Source of the DNA: Natronorubrum halalkaliphilum
GTDB taxonomy: Archaea; Halobacteriota; Halobacteria; Halobacteriales; Natrialbaceae
DNA length: 64,000 bases
NCBI RefSeq assembly: GCF_009834785.1
Contig: NZ_WUYX01000070.1
Span: forward strand, 145,622-209,621
Direction: 5' to 3'
The notes beneath the pieces were generated by a model. It searched no databases, had not been told where the DNA came from, and saw only the letters and a program-made list of their open reading frames with translations. Made by a program: the position numbers and the translations under genes. Below are positions 8,527-17,650 of this stretch, piece after piece (positions within the stretch are counted from its first letter, which is position 1; each line of letters begins with the position of its first letter).

Positions 8527-10365
8527 TCAGTCCATCGACTCGCCCTCGAGCGCGCTCGACACAGCCTCGTTGACCTGTCGCTCGAGTTCCTCCCGCCTGC
8601 GGTGACTCGTTTCCGATTCGAACTGGACCGAGAGAACCTGCGTGCCCTCGCGCTCGAGGGATCGTCGATACGCCGCCGCGAAGTCGGCGGGATCGACGCG
8701 TTCGAACTCGAGGCCGTAGAGTTCCGCGAGCGAGTCGAACTCGAGGTCGTGGGGCGTCTTGAACTGATCCGTAAACGGCGGCTCGAAGTCTTCGATCGGA
8801 AGTTTGTGGAAGATTCCGCCGCCGTCGTTGTCCAACAGGACGATGGTCGCATCGACATCACAGCGATCGACGGCGAGCAGCCCGTTCGAATCGTGGTAGA
8901 ACGCCAGATCGCCGGTGACGAGCACGAGCGGGTCGTCGGTCGCGCTTCCGGCACCGAGAGCCGTACTCGCGATGCCGTCGATACCGCTTGCACCCCGGTT
9001 CGCGAGTATCGTCAGGTCGGCCGATCGCGGACGGCCGAATCGGTCCGCGTCCCGGATCGGCATGCTGTTCGAGACGAACACGGTCGCCGGATCGGGCGCG
9101 TGTTCGAAGACGGCCGCGAGCACGGCCCCCTCGAAGGGGTCCGACTCGAGCGCGTCGTCGCGAACGTCCCAGTGTCGCCGCTCCGCGTCGGCGTACCGGC
9201 TCAGCCAGTCGGTTCTCGTCACTCGAGGGTCAGCTCCGTCGGTCGGTCGGCGCTCCTCGAACGTCTTCGCGAGCGTCTCGAAGACGGGGCCGGGCGCCGC
9301 CGCAACCAGATCGGTCGCGGTGAACGTTGCCTCGCGCCACGCGCCCGCGGGGTCGAGCAGGAACTGGCGGGCATCCGAATCGCGCAACGCGTGTCGAAGC
9401 GGCTTCGACGTCGGCGACGCGCCGAAGCGGACGACGACGTCCGGCGACGGGAGCGAATCGATGTAGCCGTCGTAGCCGCCATACACGATCGGGACGGCAT
9501 CGTCCGACCCGGACCCATGCTCGACGCTGTCCGCAACGTGGCGACCGAATCGCAGATCCGAGAGCGGATCCGCGAGGATCGGCGCGCCGAGACGCTCGGC
9601 GACGGTAACGACGTGTTCCGGCTCGAGGCCCGTCAGATCGGCGGGGTCGGCCGGGCCCGCCACGATCATCGGTCGGTCGGCGTCCTCGAGCGAACGAACG
9701 AGCGGACGGTACTGACTATCAGCAAGCGTCTGCGTGCCGGAATCGGTTTCGACGAACGCCCCCTCGCGCCCTCGTCCGGCCAGCGTTTCCGCAAACGAAT
9801 CCGGCACCGCATCCGGCACCTCGAGGGGCTCGAGTGGCTTTTTGAACGGACAGTTCAGGTGGACGGGGCCGGGTTCGGGCCCGCCGGTCTCGGACAGCGC
9901 CCGTGCGGCAGTGGTCCGGAGGCTTCGAACCGTTCGCTCGTCGGCTTCGGGTTCCGGAAGTTCCGCGTACCACCGGACCGCGTCGCCGTAGAGTTTGACC
10001 TGATCGACCGTCTGATTCGCGCCGCTGTCCCGCAGTTCCGGCGGTCGATCCGCCGTGAGTACGAGCAGCGGTACCCGCGCTTGATCGGCTTCCATCACGG
10101 CGGGGTGGAAGTTGGCCGCCGCCGTTCCCGAGGTACAGACCAGCGCCGTCGGCTCGCCGGTTCGTCTCGCACGACCGAGCGCGAAGAAGGCCGCCGACCG
10201 CTCGTCGAGATGCGAGTACACGTCGATTTCGGAGTGTTCGGCGAACGCGACCGTCAGCGGCGTCGACCGACTGCCGGGCGCGATACAGACGCCCTCGAGC
10301 CCGCCCTTTGCGAGTTCGTCGGCGAGGACGCGACCCCACAGCGTCGCTCGGTTGGGTGCAGCCAT
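8527..10365 (-). CDS. menD: SEPHCHC synthase (MenD)
   Basis: This ThDP-dependent enzyme joins 2-oxoglutarate to isochorismate in menaquinone synthesis. It has 612 residues, slightly longer than bacterial MenD. The N-terminal Pyr domain shows CIAPGSRSTPLTVAF and HLDERSAAFFALG, with the likely catalytic Glu55, and CTSGTAAANFHPAVMEA. The C-terminal PP domain has the ThDP motif running from GDLAFYHDSNGLL (485) to NDGGGIF (513-519). Also present are NSMPIRD and NRGASGIDGI, typical of MenD. It starts 4 bases after the menF stop, so the two are almost certainly co-transcribed. Confidence 0.97.
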   Translation of the reverse strand: MAAPNRATLWGRVLADELAKGGLEGVCIAPGSRSTPLTVAFAEHSEIDVYSHLDERSAAFFALGRARRTGEPTALVCTSGTAAANFHPAVMEADQARVPLLVLTADRPPELRDSGANQTVDQVKLYGDAVRWYAELPEPEADERTVRSLRTTAARALSETGGPEPGPVHLNCPFKKPLEPLEVPDAVPDSFAETLAGRGREGAFVETDSGTQTLADSQYRPLVRSLEDADRPMIVAGPADPADLTGLEPEHVVTVAERLGAPILADPLSDLRFGRHVADSVEHGSGSDDAVPIVYGGYDGYIDSLPSPDVVVRFGASPTSKPLRHALRDSDARQFLLDPAGAWREATFTATDLVAAAPGPVFETLAKTFEERRPTDGADPRVTRTDWLSRYADAERRHWDVRDDALESDPFEGAVLAAVFEHAPDPATVFVSNSMPIRDADRFGRPRSADLTILANRGASGIDGIASTALGAGSATDDPLVLVTGDLAFYHDSNGLLAVDRCDVDATIVLLDNDGGGIFHKLPIEDFEPPFTDQFKTPHDLEFDSLAELYGLEFERVDPADFAAAYRRSLEREGTQVLSVQFESETSHRRREELERQVNEAVSSALEGESMD

Positions 10366-10369
10366 CGGA

Positions 10370-11719
10370 TCACCTAAGTTCGTCGAGGATCGGTCGGAAC
10401 TTCAGCTGTACTTCGTCCCACTCGTCGGCGGGATCGCTGTCGGCGACGATGCCGTTGCCCGCGAAGAGCGTGACCGTCTCGTCGGTCGCGACCCCCGAGC
10501 GGATGCCGACCGCGAACTCCCCGTCCCCGTCGGCGTCGAACCAACCAACTGGCGCGGCGTACCAGCCGCGGTCGAACGTCTCCGTGTCTCGAATCGTCTC
10601 CCAGGCCGCTGCCGGCGGGACGCCGCCGACGGCGGGCGTCGGGTGCAACGCCTCGACGAGTTCGAGAACGTGTCGATCCCCGTCGAGCGTCGCCGTGATC
10701 GGCGTCTGTAAGTGCTGAATCGTCGCTAACCGTCTGATCGTCTGCTCGTCGATCGAGAATTCCCGCGCGAGCGGCTCGAGTTGATCGCGGATCGACTCGA
10801 CGACGAGCCCGTGTTCGCGCTGCACCTTTTCGCTGTCTCGCATCCGATCGGCGTGTGCTTCGTCTTCCTCCGGCATATCGCCGCGGGGCACCGAACCCGC
10901 AAGCGCCTCCGTCTCGACGCGTTTGCCGCGTTTCGAGACGAGGCGTTCGGGCGGTGCACCGAAGAACGTCCCGCCGGTGTCGTGGCCGATCAAGAACCGA
11001 TAGCAGTTCGGATACTGCCGGCGCAGACGCTCCAGCGTGCCGGAGACGTCGACCGACTCCTCGAGCGCGACCGAAAGCGACTGGGCGAGGACGACTTTCG
11101 TCAGCTCGTCCCTGTCGATCCGCTCGAGGGCGGTTTCGACCTGTTCGGTCCAGGCTTCGGGAGAGGTCGTCCGCCGGGTCGAGACGACACCGGGACTGAT
11201 TCCGCTGGGTTGCATCGCCGGCAACTCGGCTACCCGCTCGCTCCAGCGCTCGAGACGCGCCGTCGCCTCCTCGGACTGGGTCGCGACGGCCGTCAGCCAC
11301 GTTTCCGCCTCGCTTCGGACGACGAGTACCTGTGGAACGACGAACGCGGCCGCGCCGAACCCGGTCCAGGGCGGCCCCGGCTCGTGTTCGTCGTGAAACG
11401 AAAACCCGCCGAATGCTCGCGGCCGGGCCACTTGCGGCCCGTCGTGTTCGAGCCCGTCGAACGTTCGATCGGCCCGCGTGCGGATTTGCTCGAATCGGTC
11501 CGGGCCGCTGGCGGTCACCCGAGCGGCGACGCCTCGGCCGACGACCTCGAGACCGTCGGGTGTCGCCCACTGCACTCGCGACTCGGCAGTGGTGTCGACG
11601 ATCGCGCCGAACGAAACGTCCTCGAGTTCTCGACTGCGGCTGACCAGTGTGGGTGCGGCGTCTGCTGGCTGTTGGCTCGATTCAGCTGCCAGCCGACGGT
11701 CACCCGACGATCGATCCAT
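10370..11719 (-). CDS. menF: isochorismate synthase (MenF type)
   Basis: This chorismate-utilising enzyme converts chorismate to isochorismate, the first committed menaquinone step. It has 449 residues. Family features in order are DELTKVVLAQS (about 216-226), FFGAPPERLVSKRG, ETEALAGSVPRG, LATIQHLQTPI, EALHPTPAVGGVPP and DRGWYAAPVGWFD, with a C-terminal GNGIVADSDPADEWDEVQLKF. The last is the conserved Mg-binding end of the family. Its stop lies 4 bases from the menD start. The upstream oxidoreductase ends only 52 bases away. Confidence 0.95.
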   Translation of the reverse strand: MDRSSGDRRLAAESSQQPADAAPTLVSRSRELEDVSFGAIVDTTAESRVQWATPDGLEVVGRGVAARVTASGPDRFEQIRTRADRTFDGLEHDGPQVARPRAFGGFSFHDEHEPGPPWTGFGAAAFVVPQVLVVRSEAETWLTAVATQSEEATARLERWSERVAELPAMQPSGISPGVVSTRRTTSPEAWTEQVETALERIDRDELTKVVLAQSLSVALEESVDVSGTLERLRRQYPNCYRFLIGHDTGGTFFGAPPERLVSKRGKRVETEALAGSVPRGDMPEEDEAHADRMRDSEKVQREHGLVVESIRDQLEPLAREFSIDEQTIRRLATIQHLQTPITATLDGDRHVLELVEALHPTPAVGGVPPAAAWETIRDTETFDRGWYAAPVGWFDADGDGEFAVGIRSGVATDETVTLFAGNGIVADSDPADEWDEVQLKFRPILDELR

Positions 11720-11771
11720 CGAACGCAGTTCAGGACCGCCGCGCCTTCAGCCTAACTATTCCAGAAAGAGC

Positions 11772-12365
11772 CTAGCTGTATCGCTCTTCGGCCCACGGGT
11801 TCGCCGTCTGGGAGTAGCCCCGCTTCTCCCAGTAGCCGCGCTCGGGTTCGGTGAGGAACTCGACGCCGTCGACCCATTTTGCGCCCTTGTACGCGTACTT
11901 GTGCGGCGTGACGACGCGCAGCGGTCCGCCGTGATCGGCGGGGAGTTCATCGCCGCCGTACGCCCACGTGAATAGCACTTCCTTGCGCATGCATGCCTCG
12001 AGCGAGAGATCGGTTGTGTAGTCGTCGAGCGCGGAAAACATGACGTGGACGGCGTCGTCGTCGACGCCGGCACGCTCGGCGAGCTCGGGGAACGGAACCC
12101 CCGTGAACTCGCAATCGAATTTGCTCCAGCCGGTGACGCAGTGAAAGTCCTGTCGCTGCGTTTCGGCGGGTAGATCACGGAACTCGTCCCACGAGAACGT
12201 GAGTTCGTTTTCGACGGCACCGGTGACGGTAAACTCCCACGTGTCGGGGTCCCAGTCCGGCGTTCCGCTCTTCGAAAGCACCGGAAACGCAGACGTTTCA
12301 CGCTGTCCCGGCGGCAGTCGCTGATCGTCGAACTCCCGATAGAGTTCCGTGACGTCCTTGGCCAT
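11772..12365 (-). CDS. sulfite-oxidase-fold molybdopterin oxidoreductase (YedY/MsrP-like catalytic domain), cytosolic
   Basis: The protein is 197 residues from ATG 12365, and consists essentially of the Moco-binding domain alone. DFHCVTGWSKFDCEF contains the molybdenum-ligand Cys (C76). VLFTWAYGGDELPADHGGPLR and VVTPHKYAYKGAKWVDGVEF match the conserved YedY/sulfite-oxidase core. There is no Tat or Sec signal, unlike periplasmic MsrP, so it should act in the cytoplasm. The substrate is not predictable. It lies 52 bases upstream of menF on the same strand. The longer upstream frame, to 12737, is not conserved-looking. Confidence 0.88.
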   Translation of the reverse strand: MAKDVTELYREFDDQRLPPGQRETSAFPVLSKSGTPDWDPDTWEFTVTGAVENELTFSWDEFRDLPAETQRQDFHCVTGWSKFDCEFTGVPFPELAERAGVDDDAVHVMFSALDDYTTDLSLEACMRKEVLFTWAYGGDELPADHGGPLRVVTPHKYAYKGAKWVDGVEFLTEPERGYWEKRGYSQTANPWAEERYS

Positions 12366-12652
12366 ACGTGGGCGTTCGTGCGGACGAACGTAGATGTGAC
12401 GTCTCGAGACGGAGGCAGTTCTCGAGGTGATACGAGCCGACACGATTCGACGGCACCGCCCGTTCCGTCTCCTCGCGCTCGTGTTCGGCGCTTCCGCCTC
12501 GAGAGAGATGATTTCCGACCGGTAACCACGTATTTCCGGGACGTGGACGCCGCCGAAACGGACTGTAATAGTCGGGTCACCGTCACAATTCAGGGCCTTC
12601 CTCGCGAAACCCTCGCCATCCCTTAGTACGGTCTCGGCTATTCTCTCCCTGT

Positions 12653-12952
12653 ATGGCGAGCAGACAACAAATGACGGAACGGGAAGTATCTGGACAGACA
12701 GCAGAAGAAGTCGGCGAAGAAGCCATGGGGCCCGCATTCATCGCGTCGGCCGCGTCGGTCGGGCTCTCGCTGTACTACTTCTTCATCCGTGGCGAGCGCG
12801 AGCTCGGCACGTTCATCGGCCTCTGGCCGCCGACCATCCTCGCGTTCGCGAGCTACTTCAACCAGCGAAAGATGCGAAACCAGCTCGATTCGATTACCCA
12901 GCCCGGGACGACGCTGAAGAACGCGTTCGACTCGATGATGGGGAACAAGTAA
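12653..12952 (+). CDS. small membrane protein, unknown function
   Basis: This is a 99-residue protein. A polar N-terminus (about 1-25) precedes two hydrophobic segments (about residues 26-43 and 50-68). These are joined by a short charged loop containing RGERELGTF, and the tail is Arg/Lys/Asp-rich (FNQRKMRNQLD). No catalytic motif is visible. Codon use matches the neighbours and the gene stands alone, divergent from the molybdopterin oxidoreductase. It looks like one of the many short conserved haloarchaeal membrane proteins. I do not recognise a function. Confidence 0.7.
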   Translation: MASRQQMTEREVSGQTAEEVGEEAMGPAFIASAASVGLSLYYFFIRGERELGTFIGLWPPTILAFASYFNQRKMRNQLDSITQPGTTLKNAFDSMMGNK

Positions 12953-13223
12953 CGACTGCAACGCGACCGATGACGACTCCGAAATCGGCGACTGCGGTCT
13001 CGAATCGATTCGGAGGCTGACGGTCGCCGGTTTTCGGCAGTGTCGAAATAACCGAGACGGCAACGGTACCGATCGCACCGCGTACGTGCGAATTACGTTC
13101 TTCCTCGTGAGCAGTCCCTCTCGTTCACCACCGAGTAACGACCGGAAAACGGCCGAAATCCGCCGCCATAAACGTAAGTACCACCGACTGAGTCGTCTCA
13201 GGCTGTATGGAGTCCCCGTCAAA

Positions 13224-13233
13224 CCTAAATACC
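13224..13233 (+). promoter_or_regulatory. TATA-like promoter of the RHH gene at 13256
   Basis: CCTAAATACC lies 23-32 bases upstream of ATG 13256, the spacing expected for a leaderless haloarchaeal transcript. It supports that start. The rest of the 303-base gap 12953-13255 shows no gene. A second A-rich stretch (ATAAACGTAAGTA, about 13169-13181) could be another promoter. Confidence 0.6.
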
Positions 13234-13255
13234 CCCTCGCCGAAAGCCGAATCAG

Positions 13256-13483
13256 ATGCCGAAAGTAGAGATCACCATACCGGAACACCTCGAGATGCAG
13301 ATCGCCCAGATGGTCGAACGCGGCGAGTTCGTCAACCGTGAGGAGGCAATCGAGGACCTCCTCTCGACGGGCATCAAGGCCTACAAGACCAGTGGACCGA
13401 TGGACGAAGAGGAAGGAACGAGTGGTGGCACCGGCCTCGAAGACGATGGCATGATGGGCCACGACGACGAGTACGTCTTCTAA
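13256..13483 (+). CDS. ribbon-helix-helix (CopG-like) small protein
   Basis: This is a 75-residue protein. Residues 1-45 begin with the strand PKVEITIPEHLEMQI and then two helices with the turn GEFVNREEAIEDLL, a ribbon-helix-helix DNA-binding layout. The C-terminal 30 residues are an acidic, Gly/Met-rich tail (GGTGLEDDGMMGHDDEYVF). It probably acts as a dimeric transcription factor whose target is unknown. No toxin partner is adjacent, so antitoxin function is not supported. Confidence 0.8.
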   Translation: MPKVEITIPEHLEMQIAQMVERGEFVNREEAIEDLLSTGIKAYKTSGPMDEEEGTSGGTGLEDDGMMGHDDEYVF

Positions 13484-13511
13484 CTCCCGGTTTCCGCTCC
13501 CGTTCGTTTTT

Positions 13512-13700
13512 CTAGAGTCCGACCGTGAGCAGCGGGATTCCGAACGCGATCACGGCGCCGACGACCATGATGATGAAGCCGATACCGGCCTCGCGAAGCG
13601 TGAACTCACTCATCGGGGCGGTCGTTCGCTCGGCCGCGAGGTCGTGGCCGACGTCGGCGGCCGAATCCTCATCCACTGCTGGGTCCGTGTCGTCTGCCAT
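13512..13700 (-). CDS. single-pass small membrane protein (DUF7550-like)
   Basis: The protein has 62 residues from ATG 13700. An acidic N-terminal half (residues 1-30) is followed by SEFTLREAGIGFIIMVVGA and one hydrophobic helix to the C-terminus. The length and the single terminal helix resemble a small haloarchaeal family I recall as DUF7550, not verified. It is convergent with the RHH gene and separated from it by a short T-rich stretch. Function is unknown. Confidence 0.65.
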   Translation of the reverse strand: MADDTDPAVDEDSAADVGHDLAAERTTAPMSEFTLREAGIGFIIMVVGAVIAFGIPLLTVGL

Positions 13701-13832
13701 ACCCGTCCGTTGTCGCCTCGAGTCCTTAAAAACACCTACACGGAGCGACCATCGGGTCGCCACGTCGCCGGTTGGTCCATTCCTCATCGCTTCAACAGGA
13801 AATATTTACTAATAGACCAACAACTGGGAGTG

Positions 13833-14516
13833 ATGCCCTCCAACGGAACGATCTCTCGCAGGCGGACCCTCGCCGCCACCAGCGGCGTTCTCGGTGCCGT
13901 ACTCGCCGGGTGTGCCGGCGAAAGCGAAAGCGAAAGCAGTTCGACGGCCGAATTCAACGAAAGCGACGGGGCCGCGTACGAATCGACCCACGAGTACGAG
14001 GTACTGTCCGTGCGCTCGACGGACGATGAACACTTCGTTCACCCGAGTAAAGATGAGGCGTCGGCTGAGGACGATGCCGATGACCGGCTTTCCCCACGGT
14101 ACAGGCGGACGCTGCAGTTCGTGCTCGACGAGGACGAAGCCGACGCGCTCTGGATCGAGGACGACCGCACTGACGGCGACGTGCGAGACCTTCGGGAGTT
14201 CGTCGATGCCACGGACTTCGACACCCAGACGATCGTCATCGATCAGCGAACCATCGACGACTGCTACGAACGCCGCGTTCGGGGCGTTCTGGCCGAGAGC
14301 GACAGTCTCCGGACGCGGTACTGTCAGCGCCTCAAGCCCCCCGAAACGCCCTGCGAAGCGGACAAGACGGTCATGGAAGCGGTCGTCTTTCGGATCGAAC
14401 GGTCCTACGAGGAGTCGCCCTCGAGTCGCGGCAGTTCCGAAGGGATGTCGTGTCGCGGGCCGGTCGTCGCCACCAGGTCCGATGCCCACGCCGACACCGT
14501 GGAGGGGAGCGACTAA
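13833..14516 (+). CDS. lipoprotein, unknown function (first of a pair)
   Basis: The protein has 227 residues from ATG 13833. Its signal has RRRTLAATSG and a lipobox LAGC at about residues 26-29, so it is a Tat-type lipoprotein. The lipobox is followed by a Glu/Ser repeat encoded by a 6-base DNA repeat (GCGAAA three times, about 13918-13937), a possible slippage site. The mature part contains three or four Cys (DDCYERR, RYCQRLK, PCEADK, GMSCRGP) that could form disulfides outside the cell. The stop TAA shares one base with the next gene's ATG, so the pair is translationally coupled. Confidence 0.75.
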   Translation: MPSNGTISRRRTLAATSGVLGAVLAGCAGESESESSSTAEFNESDGAAYESTHEYEVLSVRSTDDEHFVHPSKDEASAEDDADDRLSPRYRRTLQFVLDEDEADALWIEDDRTDGDVRDLREFVDATDFDTQTIVIDQRTIDDCYERRVRGVLAESDSLRTRYCQRLKPPETPCEADKTVMEAVVFRIERSYEESPSSRGSSEGMSCRGPVVATRSDAHADTVEGSD

Positions 14517-15997
14517 TGAGCGGATCTGGCAACCGAGGCCGACGAGAGCGAAGGAATCGGCCCGGACACAGCGGTAACGGTAAAGGCGTACGCGGAGGTG
14601 GAAACGGAAGTGGGAGCAACGGCAACGCCGAGGCCGAAGGCGGACACGAACGCAACCGCGTACGGCCCCACCGCCGTCAGTTCCTCGCTGGCGTCGGTGC
14701 AGCCACCGGCGTCGCCATCGCCGGCTGTGGCGACCTTCCCCTGATCGGCGACGAGACGGCCACGACGTTCCCCGCCGGCGAGGTCGATAGCGTCCTGCGC
14801 GACGAGGAGCCGCCGATCGAGTGGCCGGCTCCGGTCCAGCCCGATTCGAGCGCCCTCGAGGGCGAACTCGAGCGGGTCGGCGAACTGCTGGCCGAGGTCC
14901 CGGAATCGATCGGGCGCGAGGACGTTCCGAACGGTGTCGTCAGGGAGACGATCGAAGAACAACGAACCGAAGCGACCACGTCCCGCGACGAAGCTGCCGA
15001 TACGGTACGTAAAGAGCTGTACCACGGACTCCGGGATCTACGAGACGGCCGCGAGACAGCCCGCACAGCCGCAGTCACGTGGCTCGCGGTCGACGCGGAC
15101 GAGGAACAACTCGTCGACGAACTCCGGGACGAACGCGACGCGGTTCGGTCGACAGTCACCGGCCGACTCGAGGACGGTGAGTACCACGGCTCCGATACCG
15201 ACGACGGACGGCTCCGAGCGGCGCTGTATTTCTTTCGGCGCGAGACGGATCTCGGTCACGCCGAGCGGAGCCTCGAGCGAGCGAGTGTTACCCACCACCA
15301 CGCCGTCATCGATATCGGCGAGTCGGCGGGGACCCTCGAGTTCGGCGCGGCGACGGCCGGTATCTGGGAGCACTTCGACGAGCGGTACGACGCGGCGTTC
15401 GACGACGGAGTCGCGCTCGAATCCCCCTTCGAAACGGCCCTCGAACGATCGATCGACCGTGCCGAGACCGCCGACTTCCCGGCGCAGGACGGCGAGGAGT
15501 GGTACGAGGCTGTCGGCGTCGGGGTGGAGGACGATCAACTCGAGCTGACAGTCTGGCACGCCGGCAGGGACGTGTTGAATGCCCGAGACCGGATGCACGA
15601 CGCCCTCGACGCGGGGAACCTCGGAACGGGACTCTACGGTGCCCTCCGGTTCGAACAGCGGTTCCGGGCGTTCGAGCGACTTCGTGATCGGATCGCGGAC
15701 GGGGCGGTCGCCGCGCCGGAGACCGTCGGCGAAATCCGGGACGAACGGGAGCGAGCGCTCGAGGCTGCGGCCGCGGCACGCGAGCAGCTTTCGCGGCCGT
15801 CCCTCGGCGAGTACGCGCTCGCCGAAACGCTGCAGGAACTCGCGTGGGTCGACGACGGCGTTCGGCGCGCTGCTGACGCCGACCCCGAAACGTCGGTCTC
15901 GATCCGTGACGAGTACGGCGACTACGCTCGCCGCGAGGCGGAGCTTACTGTCCTCCCCGACGCGGTCGATGTGTTTCGGGCGCGGCTCACGGACTGA
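14516..15997 (+). CDS. Tat lipoprotein, helical, unknown function (second of a pair)
   Basis: The protein has about 493 residues. A basic, Gly/Asn/Arg-rich leader of about 50 residues precedes the Tat motif [11 protein letters not shown] and a lipobox ending in IAGC, so the signal lies unusually far from the start. A later start cannot be excluded, but ATG 14516 overlaps the upstream TAA by one base. The mature protein is rich in Glu/Asp/Arg and predicted mainly helical, for example [17 protein letters not shown] and [16 protein letters not shown]. No recognised domain was found. A cell-surface helical-bundle scaffold is the most that can be said. Confidence 0.72.
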   Translation: MSGSGNRGRRERRNRPGHSGNGKGVRGGGNGSGSNGNAEAEGGHERNRVRPHRRQFLAGVGAATGVAIAGCGDLPLIGDETATTFPAGEVDSVLRDEEPPIEWPAPVQPDSSALEGELERVGELLAEVPESIGREDVPNGVVRETIEEQRTEATTSRDEAADTVRKELYHGLRDLRDGRETARTAAVTWLAVDADEEQLVDELRDERDAVRSTVTGRLEDGEYHGSDTDDGRLRAALYFFRRETDLGHAERSLERASVTHHHAVIDIGESAGTLEFGAATAGIWEHFDERYDAAFDDGVALESPFETALERSIDRAETADFPAQDGEEWYEAVGVGVEDDQLELTVWHAGRDVLNARDRMHDALDAGNLGTGLYGALRFEQRFRAFERLRDRIADGAVAAPETVGEIRDERERALEAAAAAREQLSRPSLGEYALAETLQELAWVDDGVRRAADADPETSVSIRDEYGDYARREAELTVLPDAVDVFRARLTD

Positions 15998-16042
15998 CCT
16001 GTGATCTGGGCGGAACGGTCGGAATTGTTCGATCCAGACGGC

Positions 16043-16049
16043 TTTACTA
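16043..16049 (+). promoter_or_regulatory. TATA-like box of hisF
   Basis: TTTACTA lies 32-38 bases before ATG 16081. It is slightly further upstream than the usual leaderless spacing, so a leader of a few bases is likely. Confidence 0.45.
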
Positions 16050-16080
16050 CCCTCGGTGCGAACGGTCGGTTAACGACCAT

Positions 16081-16896
16081 ATGGTACTGACCAAGCGTAT
16101 CATCCCGTGTATCGACGTCGACCTGGACGAGGATGGGAACCCGGCGGTCTACACCGGCGTTCACTTCGAGGACCTGAAATACACCGGCGACCCGGTGGAG
16201 ATGGCCAAAGCGTACAACGAAGCGGGAGCCGACGAGTTCGTCTTCCTCGATATTACCGCTTCCGCGGAGGGCCGCGAGACCATGCTCGACGTCGTCGAGC
16301 GCGTCGCCGACGAGGTTTTCATCCCGCTGACCGTCGGCGGCGGCATCCGCACCACCGACGACATCAAGGAGACCCTGCGCGCCGGCGCGGACAAGGTCTC
16401 GATCACGACCGGCGCGCTCGAGCGCCCCGAACTGATCACCGACGGCGCGAGGGCCTTCGGCAGCCAGTGTATCGTCATCAGCGTCGACGCCAAGCGGCGC
16501 TACGACGAACAGGGCGAGCACTACGTCGAAATCGACGGCGAGTCCTGCTGGTTCGAGTGCACGAAAAAGGGCGGCCGCGAGGGAACCGGGATCGACGTCC
16601 TCGAGTGGGCCAAGGAGGCCGAGTCCCGCGGCGCAGGCGAACTGTTCGTCAACTCGATCGATCAGGACGGCACGAAAGAGGGGTACGACATCCCGCTGAC
16701 GGCGGCCGTCAGCGAGACCGTGGATACGCCGGTCATCGCCTCGTCGGGCTGTGGCGGTCCCGAGGATATGCACGAAGTGTTCACCGAGGCCGACGCTGAC
16801 GCCGGTCTCGCAGCGTCGATCTTCCACTTCGACGAACACTCCATCGAGGAGGTCAAGACGTATCTCGACGAGCGGGACGTTCCCGTTCGGTTGTAA
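16081..16896 (+). CDS. hisF: imidazole glycerol phosphate synthase cyclase subunit (HisF)
   Basis: This (beta/alpha)8-barrel enzyme uses ammonia from HisH to turn PRFAR into IGP and AICAR in histidine synthesis. It has 271 residues. The catalytic Asp residues are visible in [12 protein letters not shown] (near residue 11) and [10 protein letters not shown] (near residue 137). The phosphate-binding loops are [10 protein letters not shown] and [11 protein letters not shown]. The central insert [25 protein letters not shown] is somewhat long. No other his gene adjoins it, as is usual in haloarchaea. Confidence 0.98.
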   Translation: MVLTKRIIPCIDVDLDEDGNPAVYTGVHFEDLKYTGDPVEMAKAYNEAGADEFVFLDITASAEGRETMLDVVERVADEVFIPLTVGGGIRTTDDIKETLRAGADKVSITTGALERPELITDGARAFGSQCIVISVDAKRRYDEQGEHYVEIDGESCWFECTKKGGREGTGIDVLEWAKEAESRGAGELFVNSIDQDGTKEGYDIPLTAAVSETVDTPVIASSGCGGPEDMHEVFTEADADAGLAASIFHFDEHSIEEVKTYLDERDVPVRL

Positions 16897-16935
16897 CGTC
16901 CACGAAGCGGAACCCGTCGCCCCGTTCTGTCTCAG

Positions 16936-16943
16936 TATACTTT
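16936..16943 (+). promoter_or_regulatory. TATA-like box of the phosphodiesterase gene
   Basis: TATACTTT lies 26-33 bases before ATG 16969 in an otherwise GC-rich gap, consistent with a leaderless transcript. Confidence 0.6.
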
Positions 16944-16968
16944 TCAAGTATCTAATCGAATCCGTGGT

Positions 16969-17517
16969 ATGCGAATCGCTGTCATTTCCGACACGCACGT
17001 TCCGGAGCGAGCCGAGGCGATCCCCGAACCGTTCCGCGAGCGGATCGAGGCCGCCGATCACGTAATTCACGCGGGCGACTTCGAAACGCCGGCGTTCCTC
17101 GAGGACGTTCGCGATCTCGCATCCGAACTGACCGCCGTCCACGGCAACGCCGACCCGGCCGAAGCCGCGCTCCCCGCCGTTGCGGACGTCACCCTCGAGG
17201 GCGTCACTTTCGTCGTTACCCACGGGACGTTGAACCACGTCGAAGCGGCGGTCTACGGCCACGACGGGATGGTCATGAGCCAGGAGGACTGGCTGAACGC
17301 GATCGCGGACACGGCCAGGGCCCGGACACGTGCGTGGGACGGCGACACTCTCGTCGGAATCGGCGGCCACACGCATCGGGTCGAGGACGACGTTCACGAG
17401 GGGGTTCGCGTTCTCAATCCCGGCTCCGTGACGGGGGCGGACCCGGCCGAGACGGCGACGATGATGGAACTCGACGTCGAGGACGGAACCGTCGACGTCA
17501 GCCTCCTCGAGGACTAA
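16969..17517 (+). CDS. metallophosphoesterase (YfcE/MJ0936-like phosphodiesterase)
   Basis: The protein has 182 residues with all dimetal-site motifs of the YfcE/MJ0936 family in order: ISDTHVPE (D8, H10), HAGDFETP, VHGNAD, VTHGTLNHV and GGHTHRVE. Activity on cyclic or simple phosphodiesters is expected from the family, and the natural substrate is not known. The gene stands alone between hisF and the zinc-ribbon gene. Confidence 0.92.
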   Translation: MRIAVISDTHVPERAEAIPEPFRERIEAADHVIHAGDFETPAFLEDVRDLASELTAVHGNADPAEAALPAVADVTLEGVTFVVTHGTLNHVEAAVYGHDGMVMSQEDWLNAIADTARARTRAWDGDTLVGIGGHTHRVEDDVHEGVRVLNPGSVTGADPAETATMMELDVEDGTVDVSLLED

Positions 17518-17619
17518 CCCGGGACGTACTCGAGTTCCGATCGCCGTATCGGCTCGAGCGGATCGCCGGTCTGACTCGGAGACGGAACGAGGACGGATCC
17601 ACAGAGCCGTCCCAATACG

Positions 17620-17627
17620 CTTATTTC
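17620..17627 (+). promoter_or_regulatory. TATA-like box supporting the GTG start at 17651
   Basis: CTTATTTC lies 24-31 bases upstream of GTG 17651. Because haloarchaeal transcripts are commonly leaderless, this favours the GTG as the true start. Confidence 0.5.
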
Positions 17628-17650
17628 GTGGGCGTCCCGCTGTACTACCT

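Noticed and set aside
10781-11755. 324-codon plus-strand frame antisense to menF
   Set aside because: A typical GC-rich shadow frame; menF on the minus strand explains the sequence fully.
13918-13937. GCGAAA repeats taken as a possible CRISPR-like or phase-variable array
   Set aside because: Only three units inside a coding linker. Too few for an array, though slippage remains possible.
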